Source of the DNA: Calliopsis andreniformis
Lineage: Eukaryota; Arthropoda; Insecta; Hymenoptera; Andrenidae
NCBI RefSeq assembly: GCF_051401765.1
Contig: NW_027480432.1
Location: forward strand, 13,556,358 to 13,620,357
Reading direction: 5' to 3'
DNA length: 64,000 bases
The translations under genes and the position numbers were made by a program. Position 1 is the first letter of the stretch. The number at the start of each line of letters is the position of its first letter. Shown piece after piece: positions 43,535 through 55,055 of the stretch. The notes under the pieces were generated by a model. The model saw only the letters and a list, made by a program, of their open reading frames with translations, was not told the origin of the DNA and made no database searches.

Positions 43535-44027
43535 AACGTGGAGAAATGCCTAACGCACACCCCGGGATGGGGGAATCCCGGGGTAGTGTGGGGCTTGCAC
43601 CCACTAAAACTCCACGGTGGCCATCTTCAGCGCATTAGGGGGGACTCCGGGAACTCTTTCGAAAACTACCGGAGCCCCCCGCGCTTCCCTCCGCCGCTAC
43701 CAGCGCGGCGGAGTTCCTTCTTCTGTGGGGAGTGTAACCTCCCCACGTGGCCGCGGACGCCTCGCGCTACGCGCCCAGCGCCCGTGACCACTTCGTTTTC
43801 CCTTTTGGGATTGGCGCCGCCGAGAGGGCCACACCCTCGACGACGCCCCTTCTGGGCCTTTTGACAGGAGGCCACCGGGTCCCCAACCCGGTGACCTCAG
43901 GCCCTGGCGGTCCCGCGCGCGGCTGACGGGCTCAGTAGCCGAGCCCGCCGCGGCATTATGCGCGGGAGCCGCCTGTTGGTGCCGGGCGGATAACGTTTCC
44001 GCCCGGCCGAGATACGCGCGGACAGAG

Positions 44028-47000
44028 TCAGGGGGGACCAGCCCGACCTGTGGCTGGGGCGGCACGTAACCGCCGCCCCGCTGCCCGACGCGCCCCTTTT
44101 CTTTCTGCGCGAGCGGGGTCTGCGACCTCCCGCTCGCGCTCGTCCGCCTCCTTCCGGGTCATGATTTCCTCACAGAAGGAGGTGAACGCTTGCCAGGCGC
44201 CGCGATCGCCAGCGATCGCGGCTACCACGGCTCGGAGGGAGAGGTCGCCACCCATATCCCTCCGGAGCGCCCGCCTTTGAGCCGCAAAGGCGGGACACTC
44301 TTCCAGCGCGTGTTGCGCGGAGTCCTGCTCCGCGCCGCACTGGTGGCACATGGCCGTCGCCTCGGCACCTATTTTCGCCAGGTACTCCCCGAAGCATCCG
44401 TGCCCGGAGAGCACCTGGGTCATGCGGTAGGTGAGCCCACCATGCCTACGGTCCAGCCAGCTATCAAAACTGGGCAGGACCGCCCCTACCGCCCGCTGTC
44501 GGTCGGCGCCGCTCCGCTGGAGCTGACGCCGCCATATTTCGTGGGCGGATCGTTGGGACTGGCGCCTCATTTCTGTTTCGACCGTCGCGTCCGGCGGGGC
44601 GTCTCCGTCCAGACGGAGGGCTTGCAGACGCCGATATACATCGGCGTGTGCCTCCGCCTGGATGTCGAAGGGGACGACACCCGCCAGAACCGCCGCCGTT
44701 TCGTGGGGTAGGGTGCGGTAGCCACGCACGACCCGGATGGCCATTAGCCTCTGCACGCGGCGCAATTTGCACCGCGGGCCCACACGGGACATCCGTATAG
44801 GGCCATGGCCCGCACCACTCCCACATACAGGCGGCGTACCTTCGCGTTGGGCGCCCCTAGGTTGGGCAGTAGTCGACCAAGCATGGTCGACGTGGCCACA
44901 ACCCGGGGGACCAGACGGTCGAAGTGTTCTTCGAAGCGCCAGCGGCTGTCGATCTCCAGGCCGAGGTACTTAAACCTTCCCCCGACCTGGATGGGGGCAT
45001 CACCCACCCAGACCCGAGCCTGGGGCGCACGCCGCGACAGAGGCAGCCCGTGAAACCAGACTACCTCCGTCTTTTGCGGCGAGATCTGGAGCCCCAAGGC
45101 TCGGATCCTGGCGACGACCAGTGCCACGGCCATCTCGGCCAGGCGGACAGTCCTCGTCCAATCCCTCCCCACGGCGACTATGAGCGTGTCGTCGGCGTAA
45201 CAGACAACGCTCGCGCCGGTGGGGAGTGGCCCGCGGAGCACGGAGTCGTACCCCAGGTCCCATAGGAGTGGTCCTAACACGGAACCCTGAGGCACGCCCC
45301 GGCTGAGTACCCTCCGCTGGGTGTTGTTCCGGCCCGGGAATTCGATTTCCCTGTCCCGCAGGTAATCCGACATCACGGCCTGGAGGTAGGGCGGCACCCC
45401 GTGTTCTCGGAGTGCCACCCTTATTGCCCCCCAGGGCAGGGAGTTAAATGCGTTGGCGATATCAAGACTGATCGCCAACGTAACCCCACCCTGGGAGACG
45501 GCCGTGTCCGTGAGGGATTTGACGTGATCGATCGCGTCGAGCGTCGATCTTCCCCCACGGAAGCCGAACTGACAGTCGGCTATGCCGGGACCGTCGCGGG
45601 ACACTGCCTCCTCGAGTCGGCGAGCGAGCAAACGCTCGAACAATTTGCCGACTTCGTCGAGGAGGCAGATGGGCCGGTACGCGGAGGGTGAATCCGCGGG
45701 CTTTCCTTTCTTCGGGACGAGGACCATCCGCCCTCGCTTCCACAGAAGCGGTACCCGCCCCGACTGCAAACAGCCATTAAATAGGCTGAGCAGCCGGGGC
45801 CCGAGGACGCGCAGTGCCTTCTTCAAGGCACGTCCGGGCACCCCGTCCGGGCCGGGGGCGGTGTCGCGCACCCCCAAGCGACGGACGGCGGCAGCGAGCT
45901 CCACTTGCGTGACCCCCAATTCGGCGGACCAGGTGGTCGGTTCCGCCGGCTCCGGCGGCCGTGGCTCCTCCGGATCGACCGGAAAGAGTGTGTCCACGAC
46001 ACGCCGGAGAATGGAGGGGTCGAGACTCGCCGTGACCGGGGGCGCCGCAGGGCGTAACCGCCCTAGTACAATTCTGTACGGACGCCCCCATGGGTCACGG
46101 TCTAGCGAGTCTAGGAGCTCGCGCCAGGCCTCGGACTTGGCCTTTTTGATGGCCGCCTGGAGGGCCACCGTTGCCTCTCGGTAGCCCTCGTATAGCGTTT
46201 GTTCCCTCGCGACGTCGCGGTTGGCACGTCTGCGGGCCCTGGTGAAGCGGCGTCGGGCTGCCACCCTTGCAGCGCGCAAGGCGGCGATTTCGCCCGACCA
46301 CCAGTACACGGCCCGCTTGCGAGGCTTTCCGGTCCGGGGCATGGCGGCGTCGCAGACCGCCGCCAGAGACTCCCGGAACCATATTGCCTCGCTGTCGACG
46401 TCCGCGACGGGCCCAGCCGGCGGCTCCGGCCAGGCCATCGCGAGGGAGGCGGCCATCAGCGCGTCCTCGTCCATCTTTTTTGCGGCCCATCTGCGGGGCG
46501 GCTGTCCGCCCCTGGGGCGACGGGCTGGGTGGGGGTCTTGATGTTCCGCGGATACGTGCATTAGCACGTGGAGGTGGTCACTTAATGTTTCCACCTCCTC
46601 CGCGACCCTCCACCCGGTGACACAGCGCGCGGCGCAGGGCGTCGCCCATGATAGGTCGACTATCCATTCGCCCTGCCACCGCACGCATGTGCTTGCGGAG
46701 CCCCTGTTGAGGAGTAGGAGCCCCGCGCCCGCCGCCCATTCCAGCACCGTTTGTCCCCTCGCGTCTGTCCCGGGACAACCCCAAGCCGTAGCTTTGGCGT
46801 TGAAGTCGCCCAGGACTAAGGTGCGGCTGACTGGAGAGCGGGACACGACGTCCCTGACCTCGTCCAGCAGCCGCTCGAACGTCGCGAGGGGGGCACTGGG
46901 CGGGGCGTAGATGCCTACCACCGCTAGGCCGCCGTACGTCGCCGCGACATACCCACGGCCGTGCGCAAAAGCGCAGAGGGCCGCGGAGCCGTCGGCGATA

Positions 47001-47180
47001 ATCGCGACGGAGCCAAGGTCGTCTCCCGCCCAATTTGGGCGGTCGAGGACACGGTATGGCTCCGCCGCGACTGCCAACCCCACACCAAACTCGGCCAACG
47101 TCTGCTGCAGAAGGTCCTGCGACGCGGCCGAGTGGTTGAGGTTGGCTTGCAGAATTTTGGCCGTGGGGGTGAACTTTAGG
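44028..47180 (-). pseudogene. LINE ORF2: endonuclease and reverse transcriptase, one frameshift
   Basis: From the ORF1 overlap the frame reads LQANLNHSAASQDLLQQTLA (endonuclease start), LVLGDFNAKATAWGC and SDHLHVL (endonuclease motifs). The reverse transcriptase follows with LVPKKGKPADSPSAYRPI, FGFRGGRSTLDAI, ISLDIANAFNSL (first Asp), GVPQGSVLGPLLW and CYADDTLIV (YADD). Near 44775 the frame breaks, and a second frame (to 44028) carries IRVVRGYRTLPHETAAVLAG and the terminal CHQCGAEQDSAQHALEEC motif. There is no in-frame ATG near the start; the first usable start-like codon is TTG at 47098-47096. The enzyme nicks the target and copies the RNA there. Only the small indel separates this copy from an intact ORF2. 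Confidence 0.9.
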
Positions 47181-49806
47181 CCGTGTCCATGGCCTCCCCA
47201 CGGCCGGATCCTGCTTCCTTCGCTTTGGGCTCTTCAGCCCGGTCCTTCTCCGCTGGTTGCGGGTCCGTCTCCCTCGGTGCCGAGGCGGCCGGACCAACTT
47301 GGCCGGACGCCCCGGTTGTTTGGGGAGGTTTCCTCCCTCGTCGCGGCGGTGGCGGCGCGCAGGCCTTAGAGCCCAGCCTGTGATTGGCTGGGCGGCCCAG
47401 GTCGGCGCAGACTGGGCAATTCGGCGGGGCCGAGCACTGCCGCGCCATGTGCTGGGTGCTACCACACGTGTAGCACCTGGCGCGGTGATCTGCCTCTACT
47501 GGGCATTTTTGCTGCACGTGCCCCAGCTCTAGGCACTTGTAGCACCGCTGGGGACGTGCAGCCAGAGGCTCGACCCTCGCCGACGTCCAACCGACCCGTA
47601 TGCGTCCGGCGGCCACGACCTTGTTCATGGCCGCGACTGGGCACCGTATCCAAATGGTGCCCAGCCCGGACGCGGATCGGCGTACTACGCCGGTGCGGAC
47701 TTCGTCCGCGCGACAACCGGCTGTACCTGCGACGGCGGCCGCCACCGCCTCCGCGGTCACGGACTCGTCCAGGCCGCTTATGCGCGCTTCGGCGCATTTG
47801 ACGGGCCTGGACACTTTGACGTCCGTACCGCGGAATACATCTGCTAGCCTTTCTGAAAGGCGATCAGCGCCAGAGGCGCTATCTGGGCCGGGGACCTCGA
47901 GGATCGAGGACCCCGTGCGGCCCTTTCGATATCTTAGATCGGTAATTCCGATCTCCTGCAGGCGCACGCCCGCCACCGCGCGCGCCATGACCTCAGCGTA
48001 GGTCATGGCGCTGCCGGGGGGCAGGGTCAAGCTGACCGCTGCCCTTTTGGGTGCGCGGGGCGGACGCACGCGCGGCGCCTTTTTGGGCGCACTGATCGGC
48101 GGCGCGGGAGCAGCGCGTGCTCGCTCCGCGGCCGCAAGCTTCCGCCTCTCCTTCCTGCCGACCACTCTTGACCAAACGTCGGCAGAGGGACGGGAGGGAG
48201 CGGGTGTGACCGGCTTTGGGCCGGGTTGTGGCGGGCGCGCGCTCGTGGCGGCCTTACCGCGGCGTTGGCTGCGGGTCCTCGGCGGGGCCGCAGCGGGCTG
48301 CTTAGTGGCCCTCTTCTGCGCCGCCGTAGTCGGCGCAGTGCTGGCGACACGATGGGCTGCGCGGCAAGCGTCAGGAGGGGCGGCGCGGCGGGTAGCAGCC
48401 GGAGGTACAGCGGCCTTACGTCCCGCCGCCTCCCTCTCTTTCTTCCTTTGCCGCCTTGCACGCCTCCTTTGCGTTGGCGTCAGTCCCCCTGTGGCGGGGG
48501 CGGCCGCGGCCGGAGCGGGCGCGACCGCACGCGTCCGTGGCGGCACCGCAGCTGAGGCGGGGCGCGGTGGGTCGCGCGGCGGGCGCGCAAGACGCGCCCG
48601 TGTGGTAGCGGCGTAGCTCGCCGGTCCGCGTGCGGCGGACGGAGGTGGAGGTGGAGGCGGCGCGGCCAGGCGGGCCGCGAGACGTTCCTCCATCTCGCCG
48701 CAGAGGCGGCGTATCAGGCCCTCAACTCCGTCGAGGGGGTCCTGACGAGGCGGGTCTGGTTGTGGTCCAGATGACCCAGATGACCCGCAATTGGCAGGGC
48801 GTTGCCTTAGGACCCTCGTTGTTGTTGGAGGAGTCGGTGGCGTTGGCGTTGGAGGCCGCGACGGCGATGGTGGAGGCGGCGCCGCCGGAGGGGTTTTTTC
48901 CCTCGGCGGCGACGCGCGGCGAGCCGAGGAGGTGCGGCTCATAAGGCGGGCCTCGAGCTCGACGACGCGTGTATTGAGCTGCGCCACGACGCGTTCCAGC
49001 TCGGCCTCGCGGTCTGTGATCCTCGATCTCTTGGTCTGCTCTACCGCGGCCTGGCGAATGGTGATGGCCGCCATTCGTAGTTGGCGTACCATGGACCCCT
49101 TCAAGTTGTTGCTACACTTAGCAACTTTTAAAATCGTTTCGGACCCCTCGAAGATCCTAGCTCCGAGGTCGGTGGTCGGGGCGTGGCGCATTTCCTCCGC
49201 GAGCTCATCCTCCCGTATGGGCTCGCAGGATCTTGAAATAGGCGGCGCCGGCACCGCAGGGTCTTCGGCATTTAGCTCCTCCCTCAGCTGGCGCTCCTGT
49301 AGCGTCAGCTGGATCAATTGCCGTTTTGCCTCGGCGAGGCCCACGTACTCCCCGGTGGTCGGGGGACGACCGCGCTTTTTCCCTGCTGGTCGTGGGGCAC
49401 GGGTCAGCCGAACTGACCGGATGGAACCCGCAGAACTGGCGGAGTCCCATCCGTCGTCGACCGTTATTCCCACGGACGAGGAACGCCACGGAGACTTTTT
49501 GCGGCTACGGCTGGAACTTGGTCCCGGCAGCCGCTCTAGACGCACAACAGGGCGCGCGAGGATGACCTCGCTAACGACCCTGGGTGCGTTAGCCGTCGAA
49601 GTAGACGCCGGGGCAGACGATGTGCCTACCCCGGACGCCTCTTCACCAGTAGTGGTGCTGAACGCTGTGGCCTGGTGGTCTACCACAGCGTTCTCCCGCT
49701 CGATGGATAACGACGCGGGGGAGCCCGGTCGGCCACTCCCATCCGCGCCGGTACTGGGGGATCCGACGCCCCCTGCACCGTAAACGTTGTTTCCAGTCGT
49801 TGTCAT
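47176..49806 (-). CDS. LINE ORF1: gag-like nucleic-acid-binding protein
   Basis: 876 residues from ATG (MTTTGNN). The N-terminal half is Ser/Pro/Arg-rich, with an acidic/Leu helix region (VGLAEAKRQLIQLTLQERQL) and a likely coiled coil near RITDREAELERVVAQLNTRV. The middle is a very Ala/Pro/Arg-rich linker (polyproline runs). The last third holds the conserved pre-knuckle fold and three knuckles: CYKCLELGHVQQKC, CYTCGSTQHMARQC, and CPVCADLGRPANHRLGSKAC. This is the arrangement of R1-clade ORF1, which binds element RNA and assembles the ribonucleoprotein. It ends in TAA at 47176-47178, overlapping the open frame of ORF2, which is in the -1 phase. Confidence 0.9.
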   Translation of the reverse strand: MTTTGNNVYGAGGVGSPSTGADGSGRPGSPASLSIERENAVVDHQATAFSTTTGEEASGVGTSSAPASTSTANAPRVVSEVILARPVVRLERLPGPSSSRSRKKSPWRSSSVGITVDDGWDSASSAGSIRSVRLTRAPRPAGKKRGRPPTTGEYVGLAEAKRQLIQLTLQERQLREELNAEDPAVPAPPISRSCEPIREDELAEEMRHAPTTDLGARIFEGSETILKVAKCSNNLKGSMVRQLRMAAITIRQAAVEQTKRSRITDREAELERVVAQLNTRVVELEARLMSRTSSARRASPPREKTPPAAPPPPSPSRPPTPTPPTPPTTTRVLRQRPANCGSSGSSGPQPDPPRQDPLDGVEGLIRRLCGEMEERLAARLAAPPPPPPPSAARGPASYAATTRARLARPPRDPPRPASAAVPPRTRAVAPAPAAAAPATGGLTPTQRRRARRQRKKEREAAGRKAAVPPAATRRAAPPDACRAAHRVASTAPTTAAQKRATKQPAAAPPRTRSQRRGKAATSARPPQPGPKPVTPAPSRPSADVWSRVVGRKERRKLAAAERARAAPAPPISAPKKAPRVRPPRAPKRAAVSLTLPPGSAMTYAEVMARAVAGVRLQEIGITDLRYRKGRTGSSILEVPGPDSASGADRLSERLADVFRGTDVKVSRPVKCAEARISGLDESVTAEAVAAAVAGTAGCRADEVRTGVVRRSASGLGTIWIRCPVAAMNKVVAAGRIRVGWTSARVEPLAARPQRCYKCLELGHVQQKCPVEADHRARCYTCGSTQHMARQCSAPPNCPVCADLGRPANHRLGSKACAPPPPRRGRKPPQTTGASGQVGPAASAPRETDPQPAEKDRAEEPKAKEAGSGRGEAMDTA

Positions 49807-49845
49807 TGCCCATGTCAGGTGCCCTGTTGCGGGTGGGCCCGTACC

Positions 49846-50106
49846 CTAAACGCCGTCTATCGTGCCGAGGTCGTCATCGATTTTCCATCCCGTTGCCAGC
49901 TCACCGCGTTCGTCCTCCGCGTCCAGCAAATTGGCACTCGCAAGCGAGTACCAACTACTGGGGCGGAGGTCCAGGGACCCGACGTGGAGGTGCGGTGAGT
50001 GGTCTTGAGCCAGTCGGGCCCCCAACTTCGCCGAAATTCCCCTCACCTGGCGAGCAAGCTCGTCAGGGTGTTGGTAGAACATCAGCTCCATCGGAGTTCT
50101 CGCCAA
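49846..50106 (-). CDS. Short leader reading frame of the LINE
   Basis: 86 codons upstream of ORF1, in the 5' region of the element, with ATG and a stop just before ORF1. It contains MELMFYQHPDELARQVRG and a Leu/Asp-rich end. No known domain was recognised. It could be a translated upstream frame that tunes ORF1 or a chance opening in GC-rich DNA. Confidence 0.35.
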   Translation of the reverse strand: MARTPMELMFYQHPDELARQVRGISAKLGARLAQDHSPHLHVGSLDLRPSSWYSLASANLLDAEDERGELATGWKIDDDLGTIDGV

Positions 50107-50149
50107 GGCAGACGTGCCCGGACGAGACCCTTCCAGCCCTCGTGTCCCC

Positions 50150-50199
50150 TATTTTGTACATACCCAGACTTAACCCAGACCTAACCCAGACCTTAGAAC
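50150..50199. repeat. Target-site duplication (right) and telomere-like 11-mers
   Basis: tattttgtacataccca (50150-50166) is the second target copy. It is followed at once by cttaacccaga, cctaacccaga and cc, i.e. TCTGGGTTARG units on the minus strand. Confidence 0.8.
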
Positions 50200-50454
50200 A
50201 CAAATATTATGTGCATGTAGAATCGCTCTTTCTCGATTGTATCAGCTTGTACATAAACTTGTTTTAATTTAATTTTTCATACAAAATACACAGAGAATGT
50301 CATCGTTTGATCTTTAAACTCATCCCTCAAAATTTCATACAAATTTTTGAAGATCTCACCGAAGAATCTCCTTCCGAGTCGAAACGTGAAAATATCAATG
50401 ATATCAAAAAAGCTGCGTGTGCCTTGTTGCGCTTGCCGATGACTTGGACCTAAG

Positions 50455-51130
50455 CGTTTCTAGTTTCTTTCCGAATCTTTCCGAAGCCGTCCGAAGCAGT
50501 CCGAACCGCCGAGCTCACTTTCTGTTCGAATCTTACAATGTCACTCGGAATGACTTTTCATGGGACTTCTTGTGGGACAAGAACGAAACACGCAGCTCGT
50601 ATAGTTGCATGTGTAGTAGTGCGTCAAATTCTCGAAACTCGCGTGCCAACTCAGGGCAGCACGGCCTCCTGATTAGGTGCTGCCTGGTGTGTTCAAGCGG
50701 AACTAAACTTGTCAGTTTTTTCCTCTGTTTAATCTCTAACCTAGCAAAAACCACTGCCCAATCGCGCCGACGGTATATTTCCATATATTGACAGGTCTTG
50801 AGCTGGAAAAGAGCTCATTCGATAGAGCAAGGTTCAATCTACCCCGCGCTGGTCATTATATCGCACAGAACAATCTATAAATTAGCTAAAAATGCTTACA
50901 TTTCATGGCTGTGAACTAGTCGATTTTTGCTTTACTTTGAACACTCATATTACTGAACCTCAGTAGAATCTGATTAAATAATGGTCAGCACGGGCTAGAT
51001 TCAACCTTGCCCTATCGAATGAGCCCATTCCCATCTCATAATCTTTCAATATAAAGAAGTATACAGTCGGCGCGTAAACCTCTGTTTTTGCCTAATTTTG
51101 CCGGTAATGTCACCGCCCTGACATATCTAA
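50455..51130. repeat. Dispersed repeat family copy with internal inverted repeat
   Basis: ttccgaagccgtccgaagca (50479-50498) matches the 2110 block. 50815-50852 and 50979-51028 are inverted copies of cattcgatag-gcaaggtt. Its end (ctgtttttgcctaattttg...) matches 17520-17570. The satellite array starts directly after it. 50200-50454 is AT-rich with nothing recognised. Confidence 0.6.
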
Positions 51131-51134
51131 TCCT

Positions 51135-54100
51135 AGGACCTTAACGTGAGACTACGCATTATATGACTGAAATCGATATTTCGCCTAGTTTCGAGTCATC
51201 CTGGTGAAATATCACCACGTTTAATGAAATATTGCGAATTTCACGTCAAACGTCGACTTTAGCGTCAACGTACGCATTATATCACAGAAATCGACGATTG
51301 TATAAGGTTGGAGGCATATTGGAGAAATATCCCCGCGTTTGATGAAATATTGCTAATTTCAAGCAAAACGTCAACATTGACGTGAAACTACGCATTATGT
51401 CACTGAAATCTATGTTTAGGCAAGTTTGGAGTCATATGGGTGTAAAATCACGCAACTCGATGAAAATTTGCGAATTTCACGACAAACGACAACTTTACGG
51501 TAGAACGGAGCTTTATAACACTGAAATCGATGTTTCGCCTGGTTTCGAATCATATTACTGAAATATCATGGCGCTCGATGAAATATTGCGAATTTCACGT
51601 CAAACGGCGACGTTAACGTGAAATTAGGCATTGTATAACTGACATCAATGTTTGGCCTAGTTTCGATTCATATTCGTGAAATATCACCGTGATTGATGAA
51701 ATATGGTGAATTTAACGTCAAACGCCGACGTTAACGTGAAATTAGGCATTATATATCTGACATCAATGTTTGGCCTAGTTTCGATTCATATTTATGAAAT
51801 ATCACCGCGATTGATGAAGTATGGCGAATTTCACGTCAAACGCCGACGTTATCGTGAAATTAGGCATTATTTCACTGAAATCAATGTTTGGCCTAGTTCC
51901 GATGCATATTCGTGAAATATCACCGTGATTAATGAAATATGGCGAATTTCTCGTCAAACGCCGACGTTAAGGTGAAATTAGGCATTATATGACTGACATC
52001 AATGTTTGGCCTAGTTTCGATTCATATTCGTGAAATATCACCGTGATTCATGAAATATGGCGAATTTCAGGTCAAACGTCGACGTTAACGTTAAACTACG
52101 CATTATATCACTGAAATCGATCTAACGACAACTTTCGGGTCAAATTTGTGAGCTAGCACTGTGATTCATGGAATATGGCGAATTCCACGTCAAACGACGA
52201 CGTTAACGTGAAATTAGGTATTATTTCATCGAAATCAATGTTTAGCCTAGTTTCGATTCATATTTGTGAAATATCACCGTGATTCATGAAATATGGCGAA
52301 TTTCTAGTCAAGCGTCGACGTTAACGCGAAATTAGGCATTATATGACTGACATCAATGTTTGGCCTAGTTTCGATTCATATTCGCGAAATATCACCGTGA
52401 TTGATGAAATATGGCGAATTTCATGTCGAACGTCGACGTTAACGTGAAAATAGGCATTATATCACTGAAATCGATCTATGGACAACTTTCGAGTCAAATT
52501 TGTGATATATCACCGCGATTGATGAAGTATGTCGAATTTCACGTCAAGCGCCGACGTTAACGTGACATTAGGCATTATATCACCGAAATCAATGTTTAGC
52601 CTGGTTTCGATTCATATTCGTGAAATATCACCGTGATTGATGAAATATGGCGAATTTCACGTCGAACGTCGATGTTACCGTTAAACTACGCATTAGATCA
52701 CTGAAATCGATCTATGGACAACTTTCGAGTCAAATTTGTTAGCTATCACCGTGATTCATGAAATATGTCGAATTTCACGTCTCAAGCGCCGACGTTAACG
52801 TGAAATTAGGCATTATATTACCGAAATCAACGTTTAGCCTGGTTTCGATTCATATTCGTGAAATATCATCGTGATTGAGAAATATGGTGAATTTAACGTC
52901 AAACGTCGACGTTAACGTGAAATAAGGCATTATTTCACTGAAATCAATATTTGGCCTAGTTTCGATTCATATTCGTGAAATATCACCGTGATTGATGAAA
53001 TATGGTGAATTTAACGTCAAACGTCGACGTTAACGTGAAATTAGGCATTATTTCATCGAAATCAATGTTTAGCCTAGTTTCGATTCATATTTGTGAAATA
53101 TCACCGTGATTCATGAAATATGGCGAATTTCTAGTCAAGCGTCGACGTTAACGCGAAATTAGGCATTATATGACTGACATCAATGTTTGGCCTAGTTTCG
53201 ATTCATATTCGCGAAATATCACCGTGATTGATGAAATATGGCGAATTTCACGTCGAACGTCGACGTTAACGTGAAAATAGGCATTATATCACTGAAATCG
53301 ATCTATGGACAACTTTCGAGTCAAATTTGTGATATATCACCTCGATTGATGAAGTATGTCGAATTTCACGTCAAGTGCCGACGTTAACGTGAAATTAGGC
53401 ATTATATCACCGAAATCAATGTTTAGCCTGGTTTCGATTCATATTCGTGAAATATCACCGTGATTGATGAAATATGGCGAATTTCACGTCGAACGTCGAT
53501 GTTACCGTTAAACTACGCATTATATCACTGAAATCGATCTAACGACAACTTTCGGGTCAAATTTGTGAGCTAGCACTGTGATTCATGGAATATGGCGAAT
53601 TCCACGTCAAACGACGACGTTAACGTGAAATTAGGCATTATATTACCGAAATCAACGTTTAGCCTGGTTTCGATTCATATTCGTGAAATATCATCGTGAT
53701 TGATGAAATATGATGAATTTAACGTCAAACGTCGACGTTAACGTGAAATAAGGCATTATTTCACTGAAATCAATATTTGGCCTAGTTTCGATTCATATTC
53801 GTGAAATATCACCGTGATTGATGAAATATGGTGAATTTAACGTCAAACGTCGACGTTAACGTGAAATTAGGCATTATTTCATCGAAATCAATGTTTAGCC
53901 TAGTTTCGATTCATATTTGTGAAATATCACCGTGATTCATGAAATATGGCGAATTTCTAGTCAAGCGTCGACGTTAACGCGAAATTAGGCATTATATGAC
54001 TGACATCAATGTTTGGCCTAGTTTCGATTCATATTCGCGAAATATCACCGTGATTGATGAAATATGGCGAATTTCACGTCGAACGTCGACGTTAACGTGA

Positions 54101-55055
54101 AAATAGGCATTATATCACTGAAATCGATCTATGGACAACTTTCGAGTCAAATTTGTGATATATCACCGCGATTGATGAAGTATGTCGAATTTCACGTCAA
54201 GCGCCGACGTTAACGTGAAATTAGGCATTATATCACCGAAATCAATGTTTAGCCTGGTTTCGATTCATATTCGTGAAATATCACCGTGATTGATGAAATA
54301 TGGCGAATTTCACGTCGAACGTCGATGTTACCGTTAAACTACGCATTATATCACTGAAATCGATCTATGGACAACTTTCGAGTCAAATTTGTGAACTAGC
54401 ACTGTGATTGATGAAATATGGCGAATTTCAAGTCAAACGCCGGCGTTAACGTGAAATTTTGCATTATATCACCGAAATCAGTGTTTAGCCTAGTTTCGAT
54501 TCATATTTGTGAAATATCACCGCGATTGATGAAGTATGGCGAATTTCACGTCAAACGTCGACGTTGACGTGAAATAAAGCATTATATGACTGAAATCAAT
54601 GGTTGGCCTATTTTCGATTCATATTCGTGAAATATCACCGTCATTGAGGAAATATGGCGAATTTCACGTCGAACGCCGACGTTAACGTGAAATTAGGCAT
54701 TATATCACCGAAATCAATGTTTAGCCTGGTTTCGATTCATATTCGTGAAATATCACCGCGATTGATGAAGTATGTCGAATTTCACGTCAAGCGCCGACGT
54801 TAACGTGAAATTAGGTATTATATGACTGAAATCAATGGTTGGCCTAGTTCCGATTCATATTCGTGAAATATCACCGCGATTGATGAAATATGGCGAATTT
54901 CACGTCAAACGTCGACGTTAACGTTAAACTACGCATTATATCACTGAAATCGATCAATGGACAACTTTCGAGTCAAATTTGTGAACTATCACCGTGATTC
55001 ATGAAATATGTCGAATTTCACGTCAAGCGCCGACGTTAACGTGAAATTAGGCATT
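51135..55055. repeat. Satellite subfamily A
   Basis: Monomers typically read gaaattaggcattat, gtttggcctagtttcgattc, and cacgtcaaacgtcgacgtta. The first four (to ~51600) are divergent, as is usual at array edges. A 7-monomer higher-order unit (826-827 bp) repeats at 52224, 53051 and 53877. Confidence 0.85.

Larger units (their letters stand above)
43509..50149 (-). mobile_element. Nearly complete R1-clade LINE
   Basis: A ~6.6-kb GC-rich block in AT-rich DNA, bounded by 17-bp target-site duplications. The poly-A tail (T-run 43509-43534 on plus) marks the 3' end. Moving 5' to 3' on minus: leader with a short frame, ORF1 (gag-like, three Cys/His knuckles), ORF2 (endonuclease, reverse transcriptase, C-terminal Cys/His), 3' untranslated region 44027-43535. 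One frameshift in ORF2 is the only clear lesion, so the insertion looks fairly recent. The 3' tail is also present at 29723-29836 and an RT slice at 38137-38719, so the family is or was active here. Confidence 0.9.

Noticed and set aside
44050..49783. Many plus-strand frames of 60-330 codons across the GC-rich LINE
   Set aside because: They lie antisense or out of frame to ORF1 and ORF2 and stay open only because of high GC; none shows a domain.
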